From Bryopsis sp. KO-2023 (taxonomy: Eukaryota > Chlorophyta > Ulvophyceae > Bryopsidales > Bryopsidaceae), in the NCBI GenBank assembly GCA_030272585.1, contig BSYQ01000001.1, positions 1,054,001-1,118,000 on the forward strand: a stretch of 64,000 nt of DNA. The letters are read 5' to 3'. The notes under the pieces were generated by a model, which saw nothing but the letters and a program-made list of their open reading frames with translations, was not told where the DNA came from and ran no database searches. Below are positions 48,060 through 59,359 of this stretch, piece after piece. Numbering within the stretch: position 1 is the stretch's first letter; each line of letters opens with the position of its first letter. The position numbers were made by a program, and so were the translations under genes.

Positions 48060-50290
48060 TGGATTGTTTTTCGCGCCGTGGCTCCGCCTCCAGTAGTAAA
48101 CTTCTCTATGTTCGTGGGGGACCTCGAGCGAAGCGTCGACGAAAACTTGCTGTTCGAGGTGTTTTCGGAGGTGATCATCCTTCAACACTCCACCTGGTGG
48201 GATGGTATCCGGCTAGCTTGTGCGGCAAGCTCGACGATAGTCTAAGTATTTTTTGATGTTTGTGGATGCTTCCCGATCGGGACAGTTCTCACCCGAACCC
48301 TTGGCATCTTTTCAATATTTTTCGGTCCCTGTTGCAGGTTGGCCATGGTCAGCTGAGATCAGTTTGAGTTCGCGGAGGTGAGGCGGAGCCGTGGCTACAC
48401 CAGCGAAAAGCAGATAGCGGGCACAGATCCTGGTGAGGCTCTCGCCTGCGGTCTTCATTGCCCAACTTCTCTGTTGTCTATTTCTGTCAAGTGGTTTCTT
48501 CCCGTCGCGGGTCAAGGTTGCGATCCAACCGCAGGAGCATTTCCAAAGCGTTTCACTGTGTTTTTTTTCAGCTTCAGAGGCTGTCGAGGAGCTGTCTTAC
48601 ACCAAGAAGGGGGGGTGACAACAAGGTGAGATCACGTTCCTCCTCCTATCCTGAAACGGGACGAAAGATCGGCTCGAGCATAGCAAAAGTTTGGTCGTTT
48701 GTATTCCAGGGCCTGCCCAAGGTGGTCGATTCTCGCACGCTGCACGATGCTTTCGAAGTGTTCGGGAAGACGTCCTCGGACAAGGTGGTTTGTCACAGGT
48801 CTGGAGTGAGCTTGCGCTTCCAAGGCCGTCGAGATAGCCCACGGCATGCTTTTCAGCGGATCCAAACTCGTCGTCGTGCGCCGCCTTAGGAAAGACGATC
48901 GCCCTATCTATATCCTCAGCTACACGAACAAAAACTTCAAGAACCTCCCTAGAACGGTCGACAGTGCGGACGCGCGCTTTGGAAATTCTACGATGAGTTC
49001 GGCGAAATGACCTGCGCCTCGGTTCCAGAGGTAGGCAATCGTGGGTGTGGCGAGTGGGGTTATCGTCCAGAGTATCGACCATTCGCATCCTAGCCCCTCT
49101 TGTGTTCTCTTCGCAGGGACACGAAGAGAAGGACTGAGAAGAGGCTATGGATTCGTGAATTTCAAGGAACCCCGGCCGCACGGGCGATCGAGAGCATGAA
49201 CGGTAGGACCATCATCGATGGAGTGGTGATGTTCGTCGCCGAGGCGCAGAAGACATCGGACAGCCATAAAAAGCTCCGCGAAAGGTGGGCGACTGCAATC
49301 GACGCAAAGTCGAAATGCCTCACCCTCAATGGGGGCCTGGTCGTCAGCGCAGGCGTCGACCAATTCTGTGCTGACTAATTTTTTGCATTGCTTGCAGATT
49401 TGAAAACATCCAATCTGACACGCAGCGAAATGGGAAGAATGGGAAATGGGAAGAATCTGTATGTGAAGAGTATCAAGCCCAGCATCGAGGACGAGTCTTT
49501 TAAGGCCATGAAATCACTTCCTCCAGAAACCATCCAACCATTCTGTTTACATGCATCTCTTCCATCACTCCAGACAACAGCGATGGCAAGGGGAAAATCC
49601 CACTAACGTCCCCATGATGGCCAACCCCTTGATGCATCCTGCCAGCAATCCCGCTGCACACATGAATGGGATACCATGAACTCCACCAGATGGGTTCCAT
49701 CACAGAAGGGACTTGGACCAGTGCCGATCCCTGGCAATCAGAATGTCGTTCAGGGATTTCCCAACAGAAACAACCATGGCCAGGGCGGGCAGGATGGAAG
49801 GCAAAGCGGTGGAAAATACCAAGGACGAGGTGGACGGTCCAATTCTGGGGGAAGAGGGAGAAGCCCCAACAGGGTATTACTTGCTGAACTGGCAAAATAT
49901 AGCATTTTAACATAATGTTTTGTCATTTCACCTTCAGGTTAGGGATGGGGAGATCAATGTGGCTGATTTTTCACAAGGATTTCGTATTTTTTTCATTTTC
50001 CAGGTGATCCCTCAAGCTGCTTGCCATCAACCATCAGCCCCAAGAATGCACCCAGCTCCCCAGTTTTTTCCCAGCCACATGACTGTTGCGGAGTCTTTGG
50101 CAGCGGTTCCCCTGGAGCAGCGGAAAATCATGCCGGGGGAAAGATGTATGCTCTCATCAGGATGCACGACATCGACAGGGAGGCGAAAAATCACTGGGAT
50201 GGTGTTGGACCTAGAACAGGAGGATGTCGTTGCGTAGTTGGAAAAGGATACCATGCTGAAAGAGAGAGTGGACGATGCTCGTAAGGTTGG
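48060..50290 (+). pseudogene. Decayed poly(A)-binding protein (PABP) copy
   Basis: Pieces of all PABP domains occur in the right order but in shifting frames. RRM1: MFVGDLERSVDENLLFEVF at about 48107. RRM2: GLPKVVDSRTLHDAFEVFGK at about 48711. RRM3: FYDEFGEMTCASV near 48990, then GYGFVNFK and ARAIESMNGRTIIDGVV near 49150-49230. RRM4: NGKNLYVKSIKPSIEDESF near 49443. A Gly/Asn/Gln-rich linker follows at 49676-49870, then the MLLE domain (AESLAAVPLEQRKIM ... ITGMVLDLEQEDVVA) at 50090-50237. Frameshifts separate the RRM3 halves, a compensating pair disrupts MLLE, and a TAG at 50235-50237 interrupts it. Introns with GT-AG borders seem retained (for example 49874 to 50004), so this is a duplicated gene rather than a processed copy. 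Sequencing error over several sites is the alternative. Confidence 0.65.
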
Positions 50291-50304
50291 TGTTCGGGAG
50301 CGCC

Positions 50305-51115
50305 CAGACAGCTTCTCTGCCTCGGGTCACCTCCCGATTAGGGCCGACAGTGATGCCTTCGCCTTGCTCATAAAGAAGGGGTGGGAAGAGTCATGCAGCA
50401 CTGAATGCTGCCAAGCGAGGAAGAGGTGGTTCTCCAATTGAAAGCGGTGTCACCACCACTACTGGAGGTGGACCCTCGACAATTAGGGCTCGAATTTGGA
50501 ATGTCCTGAGCGCTTGGACCTCCCAAACGGGTCGGCTGGTTGGATTGGATGGGAGCTGAGGGGACTGAAATGTGGCCATCGCCGACAGATGCCAGTTCGT
50601 TTTGCAACTAGGTTGCCTGGCATCTTGGCCAGGGAAGGAAGAAGGGGAGAACGCTGGGAAGGGATGAACTTGGGCTTAACTGGAGGACAACCGGAATCCA
50701 TATCTGAAGATAAGCCTGCAAGGGGGGCGATCGCCACAGTGCTTCCCATGGAGTGCAGATATAAACATAGAGTTTCGGTCGCTGTCTTAAGAGCTGGTTG
50801 ACAAGATGGCGGTTGCAGAGAACAGCAGATGTTCGCACGAAAGAACAATATTCTACCTGCTAAGAAAGGCAAAAAAGATGATCAAGGAAATGATTCGAGT
50901 GAGTTGGATGCAGGGGGGCCAGCCCCCAATCCACCTGCAAAACTGGATACAGCGCCACAACGTGTAGGATCGATTGAATCCGACAAAGAGAAACGGTACA
51001 TAGCCAGGTATGATTTCTTGGATGGTGGCGCATGTCCAAATTCGTGCTATCGTTTGGCATTTTCTCATATTGGAAAATTTGTCCCTGATTTCAAAACCCT
51101 TCCAAAATGAAGCCA
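50305..51115. repeat. Dispersed repeat family 1, copy B
   Basis: Diverged second copy of the 46070-47030 element, located immediately after the PABP relic. Its distal part (50829-51110) is open in one forward frame and contains KKGKKDDQGNDSSELDAGG and RYIARYDFLDGG. The matching part of copy A reads HYVARYVFLDWG, so the family may once have been coding. A further open frame follows to 51354. Confidence 0.65.
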
Positions 51116-51624
51116 AGTTTTCCAGTGCTGAAATGGATGCTTTTGCAGAGAGCCGTAGCCAAAGATGCAAGACAACAGGAAGAGAATTATGTAAGGACCT
51201 CGAGGGAATTAACAATGATGCGACTTTCCAGTCGCAAGGGAAGAATAAAGCTGGATTATGCCAAGTATGGAAATGTGCAAACTCATCGGCGCTGACCAGC
51301 AAAAGAAATATAAAAAGCGTAGGGTATGGATTTGAGGTTTTAAAGGAAAGATAGGGGGGATGAAGATGGGAAAATACCGATCAGCTTCACAAAGCCGGAG
51401 GTCCCAACTGAACTGCCTGAAGATTTGAACATGAAAAGTGCATAAGGTGTGTTTGATTCAGTGTGAACAGTGAGAAAAATCAACTTGTCTTCTATTTGCA
51501 CCTGATGCAGACAAATTCGTCTTGTACTTGTACAACATGATCAAGTAAGGGTTGTGTGTGGCAGACGATGGTGAACAATCAGGTCAGGAGCAAGAGGACC
51601 TTTTTGTCCAGGAAGCCGACTTTC
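51116..51624. other. Unclassified sequence between family 1 copies B and C
   Basis: A forward frame continues from copy B to a stop at 51352-51354 without a recognised domain. The rest shows nothing identifiable. Confidence 0.4.
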
Positions 51625-51880
51625 CTCAGGTTGAGAACCTGCTAAGAAATGCACAAAAGATGAGCAAGGAATCAGGTAGAAAGTGAGTTGGATGCAGGGG
51701 TGCCAGCCCCCAGTCCACCTGCAACACTGAAGACAGCGCCACAAGAGTATGTAACAACATGTAGGATCGAATGAATCCGATGAAGAGAAACACTATGCAG
51801 CCAGGTATGTTTTCTTGGATGGTGGTGCATGTCCAAATCCGTTCTATCGTTTGGTACTTCCTCATGGGCAAATTTTTCTA
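51625..51880. repeat. Dispersed repeat family 1, partial copy C
   Basis: Matches only the distal third of copies A and B: ACCTGCTAAGAAA, GAGTTGGATGCAGGGG, GCCAGCCCCCAGTCCACCTG, AATCCGATGAAGAGAAACAC and TTTCTTGGATGGTGG. It lacks the proximal two thirds. Confidence 0.6.
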
Positions 51881-52084
51881 TGGGTGTGTTGGCTTTGGGA
51901 TGCGGCCTTAAGCCACACTTTATTGTTTTTCAGGGTGTTCTTTTTGGGAGACGGCTGGGATCAGTCGAGGAGGGAATGAAAAGAAAGGAGTTGTGCTGCA
52001 GCCAAGGAAACTGGCAAATTGCATATTGTCTCCATGTTACTGTGCAGCCGCCACAAGCAAAAATATTTTATCCCAAAAAACAAT

Positions 52085-52600
52085 AAGAGTAAAAAAAAAA
52101 AAAAAAGTAAAAGAAAAAAAAAAGTAGAAAAAAAAAGTATGAAAAAAGAAAGAAAAAAAAGTATGACCCCCCCCCCCAAAAAAAAAAAATAAAAATGTAG
52201 AACAATATAAAACAGTATAAGAAAAAAAAAACAGTGCAAGGGGAAAGAAAAAAAAGATAAAGAATATACAGTATACAGTATAAAAAAAAAAGTATAAAAA
52301 AAACGAAAAAAAATATATATATATAAATGTAAAAAGCAATATAAAAACAGTATTAAGGAAAAAAAAAAAAAAAAAAGTACAAGGGGAAAAAAAAAACGAT
52401 ATAAAAAAATGTACAGCATAACCAAAAAAAAATTATAACAAAAAAGAAAAAATTATATATATAAATGTAAAAAGCAATATAAAAACAGTAAGGAAAAAAA
52501 AAAAAAAAAACAGTACAAGGAAAAAAAAAAAAAACAATATAAAAAAATGTACAGCATAACCAAAAAAAAAAGTATAACAAAAAAAAAGGTGTGAAGGCAG
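52085..52600. repeat. A-rich low-complexity tract with internal duplication
   Basis: About 500 bp made of A-runs separated by GTA, TATA and ACAG words. A segment with the order ATATATAAATGTAAAAAGC, AAAACAGTA, GTACAAGG, ATATAAAAAAATGTACAGC, ATAACC occurs twice (about 52310-52440 and 52450-52590). On the other strand it gives long Phe-rich frames, which are artefacts of composition. Confidence 0.8.
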
Positions 52601-52679
52601 TCTGATATGGTCACCAAGGCCAGAGCGTTGTTGACCTTCCAATATGGAAAAAAAATGCAAGAAAGATCAGTAATCTGTT

Positions 52680-53116
52680 CAAGAGATGGTGGGACCGCCA
52701 CCCCAGCGCATCAAACTGCTTCAGAACATATGGAATGAAGCATCAGCATGTTTTGCAAAATTTAATCGGGTTTGGAGCCGATGGAGCGGCGCTTCTGACG
52801 AAATACCTGTTCGATCTGTATGCGCATTACACAAGGTGGGGAAATTGGTGGAGAATTCCAAAAGAACTCTAACCCCAATCCTAATCAAATCACTAGTTTT
52901 GGATTGGATTACTCATAGGGTTCGTCAAATACTGTAATCAACAACTTATACTCATTCTTTGAACCTGTAAGAGCAATGCTGGCACAATAGAGTCGGTCAA
53001 CATCCATAGCAAATCCTGTATCGTAGCATTTGTTTCTATTTTAACTGTATATTTTTTGCTGCCTGCTTCAGTGAGTGTTCATGAAGTCCAGAGTGAGACT
53101 TTTCCATGTTGAACAG
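52680..53116. other. Unclassified sequence upstream of the coiled-coil remnant
   Basis: A forward frame from 52686 (a codon ATG) to 52937 includes IKLLQNIWNEASACFAKF but has no recognised domain. It may be an upstream exon of the coiled-coil gene. Confidence 0.3.
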
Positions 53117-54034
53117 AAACAAAGGAGGAGGTATTTCGATCCAGCTACCGGACGTGGTCAAGAATCTGCCGTCAAGCAGCAAGCCCAGATGCTCGCCAGA
53201 CAGGTACCACCTTGCCCAATATGGCACCCCATCTTGCATTGAAGCTGTCTTCTCATAGTTTCATATCCATTTGATTGGATTTTACCACCTGTGAATGCAC
53301 TGGTTGCAACACTCACCACTGTGAAAGTTTCTTCCCAGGTGCAAGATGCCCTCAAAGCAAAGGAAAACGCTGATGCCCCGGTCAGTGTTCTGAATGCCGA
53401 GCTGACAGCCACCAATAATGCCCTGCAGCAGGTGGGTAATGGTTTGTTGAAGAAGTAGTGGAATCAATTAAGGAACAGCATGCACTGTCTTGTCTTTGTT
53501 GAATATGCTGGCTTCTGTTATATAATGGGGTACATGCTGCCAATTCAGGCCAAGGCTAGGATGGATGAGGAAAAGGAATCCCGTGAGGAAGCCATGGAGA
53601 CAGTTTCACAGCTTCGTGGTGCCATTGATGATGTCCGTGCTGAAGTGGCCTCTTCCCAACATATTTCTGAGTCATAATCATGATCTCTTCCTTCTTGATC
53701 TGAAGCAAGAGAGGGATGCCAGCACAAAAGCCGAGTCCATGGCTGTTGAGCTCAAGTGAGTGGCGGAACCCCACTGCAGGAGTATTTGATCATCTGTATG
53801 CAATTCCATGGTGTTTTTTTCATCTAAAGCTGTCTGTTCGATATCTTTGGTTGACGAAGTGTCTTTCTGTTCGCAGGCATCAGCTTTTCAGGAAAGCCTC
53901 TTGAAAAAGTTTCAGAGAGTGATGCCCAAGTCGCTGGAAACAATGATAGGGGTGCTCAGTTGAAGACTCAAGCTGCAGGCTTCGATAGACGCATCAGAGC
54001 TCGAGCTGCTGCTGAGGAGGAGCCTCAGAAAGTG
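53117..54034 (+). CDS. Coiled-coil protein gene fragment, 5' of the 130-bp array
   Basis: Several exons with good GT-AG borders and consistent phase: 53117-53203 (KQRRRYFDPATGRGQES...), 53339-53431 (ALKAKENADAPVSVLNAEL...), 53549-53644 (ARMDEEKESREEAMETV...) and 53706-53755 (QERDASTKAESMAVEL). All are Glu/Lys/Ala-rich heptad-like sequence, so a coiled coil is likely. The next frame (from about 53880, with SESDAQVAGNNDRGAQLK) runs into the tandem array and stops in its first unit; its phase does not match exon 53706-53755. Either an exon is missing or the gene is broken. The family was not recognised. Confidence 0.45.
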
Positions 54035-57000
54035 GCAAAGATTCGGGCCGAACATGCAGCGAGACAAACATGGCCCAGGGGCACAGGGTGGCGGCAGACA
54101 GCCCGGTGGTGATGGAACTGAAATTGCCATCAGAGCTCAACCCGGTGCCAAGGAGGCAAAGATTCGGGCCCGACATGCAAGCAAGACAAACAAGGCCCTC
54201 GGACAGAGGGGCTCAGGGTGGCGGCAGACAGCCTGGTGGTGATGGCACTGAAAATGCCATCAGAGCTCAACCCGGTGCCAAGGAGGCAAAGATCAGGGCC
54301 CAACATGCAAGCGACAAACAAGGCCCTCGGACAGAGGGGCACAGGGTGGCGGCAGACAGCCTGGTGGTGATGGCTCTAAAATTGCCATCAGAGCTCAACC
54401 CGGTGCCAAGGAGGCAAAGATCAGGGCCCAACATCCAAGCGAGACAAACAAGGCCCTCGGACAGAGGGGCTCAGGGTGGCGGCAGACAGCCTGGTGGTGA
54501 TGGCACTGAAAATGCCATCAGAGCTCAACCCGGTGCCAAGGAGGCAAAGATTCAGGCCCGACATGCAATCGAGACAAACAAGGCCCTCGGACAGAGGGGC
54601 TCAGGGTGGCGGCAGACAGCCTGGTGGTGATGGCACTGAAAATGCCATCAGAGCTCAACCCGGTGCCAAGAAGGCAAAGATTCGGGCCCGACATGCAAGC
54701 GAGACAAACAAGGCCCTCGGACAGAGGGGCTCAGGGTGGCGGCAGACAGCCTGATGGTGATGGCGCTGAAAATGCCATCAGAGCTCAACCCGGTGCCAAG
54801 GAGGCAAAGATTCAGGCCCGACATGCAAGCGAGACAAACAAGGCCCTCGGACAGAGGGGCTCAGGGTGGCGGCAGACAGCCTGGTGGTGATGGCACTGAA
54901 AATGCCATCAGAGCTCAACCCGGTGCCAAGGAGGCAAAGATTCGGGCCCGACATGCAAGCGAGATAAACAAGGCCCTCGGACAGAGGGGCTCAGGGTGGC
55001 GGCAGACAGCCTGGTAGTGATGGCTCTATAATTGCCATCAGAGCTCAACCCGGTGCCAAGGAGGCAAAGATCAGGGCCCAACATGCAAGCGAGAAAAACA
55101 AGGCCCTCGGACAGAGGGGCTCAGGGTGGCGGCAGACAGCCTGGTGGTGATGGCTCTAAAATTGCCATCAGAGCTCAACCCGGTGCCAAGGAGGCAAAGA
55201 TCAGGGCCCAACATGCAAGCGAGACAAACAAGGCCCTTGGACAGAGGGGCTCAGGGTGGCGGCAGACAGCCTGGTGGTGATGGCTCTGAAAATGGCATCA
55301 GAGCTCAACCCGGTGCCAAGGAGGCAAAGATCAGGGCCCAACATCCAAGCGACAAACAAGGCCCTCGGACAGAGGGGCACAGGGTGGCGGCAGACAGCCT
55401 GGTGGTGATGGCTCTAAATTTGCCATCAGAGCTCAACCCGGTGCCAAGGAGGCAAAGATCAGGGCCCAACATCCAAGCGAGACAAACAAGGCCCTCGGAC
55501 AGAGGGGCTCAGGGTGGCGGCAGACAGCCTGGTGGTGATGGCACTGAAAATGCCATCAGAGCTCAACCCGGTGCCAAGGAGGCAAAGATCAGGGCCCAAT
55601 ATGCAAGCGGGAAAAACAAGGCCCTCGGACAGAGGGGGCACAGGGTGGCGGCAGACAGCCTGGTGGTGATGGTGATGGCGCTGAAAATGCCATCAGAGCT
55701 CAACCCGGTGCCAAGGAGGCAAAGATCAGGGCCCAACATGCAAGCGACAAACAAGGCCCTCGGACAGAGGGGCACAGGGTGGCGGCAGACAGCCTGGTGG
55801 TGATGGCTCTAAAATTGCCATCAGAGCTCCACCCGGTGCTAAGGAGGCAAAGATCAGGGCCCAACATGCAAGCGACAAACAAGGCCCTCGGACAGAGGGG
55901 CTCAGGGTGGCGGCAGACAGCCTGGTGGTGATGGCACTGAAAATGCCATCAGAGCTCAACCCGGTGCCAAGGAGGCAAAGATCAGGGCCCAACATGCAAG
56001 CGACAAACAAGGCCCTCGGACAGAGGGGCTCAGGGTGGCGGCAGACAGCCTGGTGGTGATGGCTCTAAAATTGCCATCAGAGCTCAACCCGGTGCCAAGG
56101 AGGCAAAGATCAGGGCCCAACATCCAAGCGAGACAAACAAGGCCCTCGGACAGAGGGGCTCAGGGTGGCGGCAGACAGCCTGGTGGTGATGGCACTGAAA
56201 ATGCCATCAGAGCTCAACCCGGTGCCAAGGAGGCAAAGATCAGGGCCCAACATGCAAGCGAGAAAAACAAGGCCCTAGGACAGAGGGGCTCACGGTGGCG
56301 GCAGACAGCCTGGTGGTGATGGCGCTGAAAATGCCATCAGAGCTCAACCCGGTGCCAAGAAAGGGCAAAGATCGGGGCCCAACATGCAAGCGAGAAAAAC
56401 AAGGCCCTCGGACAGAGGGGCACAGGGTGGCGGCAGACAGCCTAGTGGTGATGGCGCCGAAAATGCCATCAGAGCTCAACCCGGTGCCAAGGAGGCAAAG
56501 ATCAGGGCCCAACATGCAAGCGAGACAAACAAGGCCCTCGGACAGAGGGGCTCAGGGTGGCGGCAGACAGCCTGGTGGTGATGGCGCTGAAAATGCCATC
56601 AGAGCTCAACCCGGTGCCAAGGAGGCAAAGATCAGGGCCCAACATGCAAGCGAGAAAAAGAAGGCCCTCGGACAGAGGGGCACAGGGTGGCGGCAGACAG
56701 CCTAGTGGTGATGGCGCTGAAAATGCCATCAGAGCTCAACCCGGTGCCAAGGAGGCAAAGATCAGGGCCCAACATCCAAGCGAGACAAACAAGGCCCTTG
56801 GACAGAGGGGCTGAGGGTGGCGGCAGACAGCCTGGTGGTGATGGCTCTGAAAATGCCATCAGAGCTCAACCCGGTGCCAAGGAGGCAAAGATCAGGGCCC
56901 AACATGCAAGCGAGACAAACAAGGCCCTCGGACAGAGGGGCTCAGGGTGGCGGCAGACAGCCTGGTGGTGATGGCGCTGAAAATGCCATCAGAGCTCAAC

Positions 57001-57670
57001 CCGGTGCCAAGGAGGCAAAGATCAGGGCCCAACATGCAAGCGAGAAAAAGAAGGCCCTCGGACAGAGGGGCACAGGGTGGCGGCAGACAGCCTAGTGGTG
57101 ATGGCGCTGAAAATGCCATCAGAGCTCAACCCGGTGCCAAGGAGGCAAAGATCAGGGCCCAACATGCAAGCGAGACAAACAAGGCCCTTGGACAGAGGGG
57201 CTCAGGGTGGCGGCAGACAGCCTGGTGGTGATGGCTCTGAAAATGGCATCAGAGCTCAACCCGGTGCCAAGGAGGCAAAGATCAGGGCCCAACATCCAAG
57301 CGAGACAAACAAGGCCCTTGGACAGAGGGGCTGAGGGTGGCGGCAGACAGCCTGGTGGTGATGGCTCTGAAAATGCCATCAGAGCTCAACCCGGTGCCAA
57401 GGAGGCAAAGATCAGGGCCCAACATCCAAGCGAGACAAACAAGGCCCTTGGACAGAGGGGCTCAGGGTGGCGGCAGACAGCCTGGTGGTGATGGCTCTGA
57501 AAATGCCATCAGAGCTCAACCCGGTGCCAAGGAGGCAAAGATCAGGGCCCAACATCCAAGCGAGACAAACAAGGCCCTGGGACAGAGGGGCTCAGGGTGG
57601 CGGCAGACAGCCTGGTGGTGATGGCGCTGAAAATGCCATCAGAGATCAACTCGGTACCAAGGAGGCAAAG
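54035..57670 (+). repeat. Tandem array, about 28 copies of a 130-bp unit
   Basis: The unit begins near GCAAAGAT(T)C(A)GGGCC, passes through CATGCAAGCGAGACAAACA, GGCCCTCGGACAGAGGGG, GTGGCGGCAGACAGCC and GGTGGTGATGG, and ends at CCGGTGCCAAGGAG. Length 3.6 kb divided by 130 gives 28 copies. Five units carry a 2-bp deletion (GCGACAAACA), one has a 6-bp GATGGT insertion, and a few have 1-bp changes. Since 130 is 3 x 43 + 1, the frame shifts by one in each unit and meets a TGA (in GGTGGTGATGG) once every three units. Groups of three units (390 bp) are themselves duplicated, for example 56521-56910 and 56911-57300. The first unit is continuous with the coiled-coil frame, so the unit probably arose from coding sequence. 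Confidence 0.92.
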
Positions 57671-58960
57671 ATCATCAAAATGATCCTGCTGCCACCGAAG
57701 AGCCCGCTGCCCTTGCTATGCTAAATGGTCTGGACAACAAGAATAGGAGACTTGCACAGAGTGTCCAAGGGCAGCCTTTGTCTGCTGGACTGCATGCTTC
57801 TGGGGTTTCTGGGGCGTCGACCTTGGAGCCTCCCGAGGCACCTCTGGCAGCTCCACCGGATCTGCCAAATGATTCCTGCATTGGGGTTTCGAGTGGAGAA
57901 GATGGGGAGCTTTATGGAGGATGCACTGGGAATGGACCTGATCAGGACGTCTCTTGCGACAAGGGCCTGGTGAGCTTTATTTCCATATTTCTGAAACATT
58001 TTTCTTTTGCAGAGAAGTAGAAATCTCTGTTGGGTATTCTCAGTGTTGATGAATACACATTTTTAATGCCACATCTTCATAGTTTTTTAAAAATGACCAG
58101 GTTCTGTTCATTTTTCAAAACTTGTCTCTGCAGGAAAAAATGTGATTGTTCTGGGGGGTTTCTTTGCAGGCCCGCATGCCTGTTTTCACCCCTGCTGAAG
58201 AGCCCAAGCCTAAGAAGAGGTTAGAGCGCGCTGAGCCCCTGATTGGGTACTTCCCATTGACTGGTGCAACGTGGCCTGCTGGCCGTTTCCCACTTTCAAG
58301 GTCCTGCCATAAAGTGGAGTTTTTGGAGAAGGATGTTTTCGGAAGCGTCTTGAGTTGTAGTCAGGTGTGCAACCGACTCGAACCTAAATAATCATGGCAT
58401 GGATTTTGAGAATATTCATCTTAATTTCTACTGAAACATAAGCCTATGTTTTGTGTTGATGCCATCAGAGCCCCCTGCAGACTGCTGCCAGACGAACCAG
58501 GTCTTGGGATGAGAGGTCCCAGGGTGTAGAAGGACCAGGTCCTGGGATGAACACTCCAGGGGTGCGACTGCCTCCAATGACCTATCAGCCCAGGTGTTGC
58601 TTTCTTCTACGAGATCACTGGTCAAGCGAAAGGCCGAAGTAAGAATCGACATGCTGATGTGTGTGTGTCTGTGTGATATGCAAAAAAATCACTTGAACAC
58701 AATCTCAATTTGTGTTGTGATTTGTGCTTGGTTATTGTTCATGTAGATGCTATAAATATTGTTGCTTTAGAAATACGTCTGAATATTTGAGTGCTTTCTG
58801 AACTTGGGGTTTTTTATGTGCATGTAGGCTGAAAACATAAAACCAACAGGAAAAGGGGAAAAAGAGTTCCAACGAGCCAAAAAAAAGTTGATACCCGCCT
58901 CCAAGGGGCTTCGTCCCTCTGAGCCTTCCCATCGCTCCTCCCGCCCCCTTATTTCCCCAG
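57671..58960 (+). CDS. Coiled-coil protein gene fragment, 3' of the array
   Basis: After the array a forward frame (57718-57969) encodes MLNGLDNKNRRLAQSV, then a Pro/Ala-rich stretch, ending at a GTGAGC donor at 57970. A further exon candidate starts at 58170 (ARMPVFTPAEEPKPKKR). Another lies at 58828-58961 (after an AG at 58827) and encodes a basic Pro/Ser-rich tail containing FQRAKKKLIPASKGLRPS. Spacing and composition suggest the 3' part of the same gene as the exons at 53117-53755. No domain was recognised. Confidence 0.35.
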
Positions 58961-59203
58961 TGTAGGGCCCAAGAGGCCCCCAGCGGATCACCCCCTGGCC
59001 CCCAAGAGGCCCTCCGCGGTCAAAACCCAGCTCAAAAAACCTGCCAATGCTCCCAATGCTCAATGCCCAGCCGCCAAGTGTGAAAGGTATGCCATCAGCG
59101 CTAAACAGCACATAACTCTGCCTTGTCTTTACTATTTTTTGTGGTTGTAATCATTTCATTGAAACTGTTTTTTAATAAGTTGATGAGTTGAGTTGTTTAA
59201 GTT

Positions 59204-59350
59204 GTTTTTATTTATTTTTAAACTGTTTTTATTTATTTTTAAACTGTTTTTATTTATTTTTAAACTGTTTTTATTTATTTTTAAACTGTTTTTATTTATT
59301 TTTAAACTGTTTTTATTTATTTTTAAACTGTTTTTATTTATTTATTTTAT
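59204..59350. repeat. Seven copies of a 21-bp AT-rich unit
   Basis: Units of the form GTTTTTATTTATTTTTAAACT start at 59204, 59225, 59246, 59267, 59288, 59309 and 59330 and are almost identical. The period is a multiple of three, so two frames stay open (FKLFLFI and LFLNCFY patterns), but these are not genes. Confidence 0.92.
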
Positions 59351-59359
59351 TTTTCTTTT

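Noticed and set aside
51961-52701. Phe-rich membrane-like frames on the minus strand
   Set aside because: They arise from poly-A tracts read as poly-Phe codons; no real hydrophobic-protein composition.
54035-57670. CRISPR-like array
   Set aside because: The whole unit repeats with no unique spacers, the unit is 130 bp, and the genome is eukaryotic.
54070-57724. Dozens of 60-225 codon frames on both strands in the array
   Set aside because: They all repeat with the 130- or 390-bp period and are a by-product of the unit length, not separate genes.
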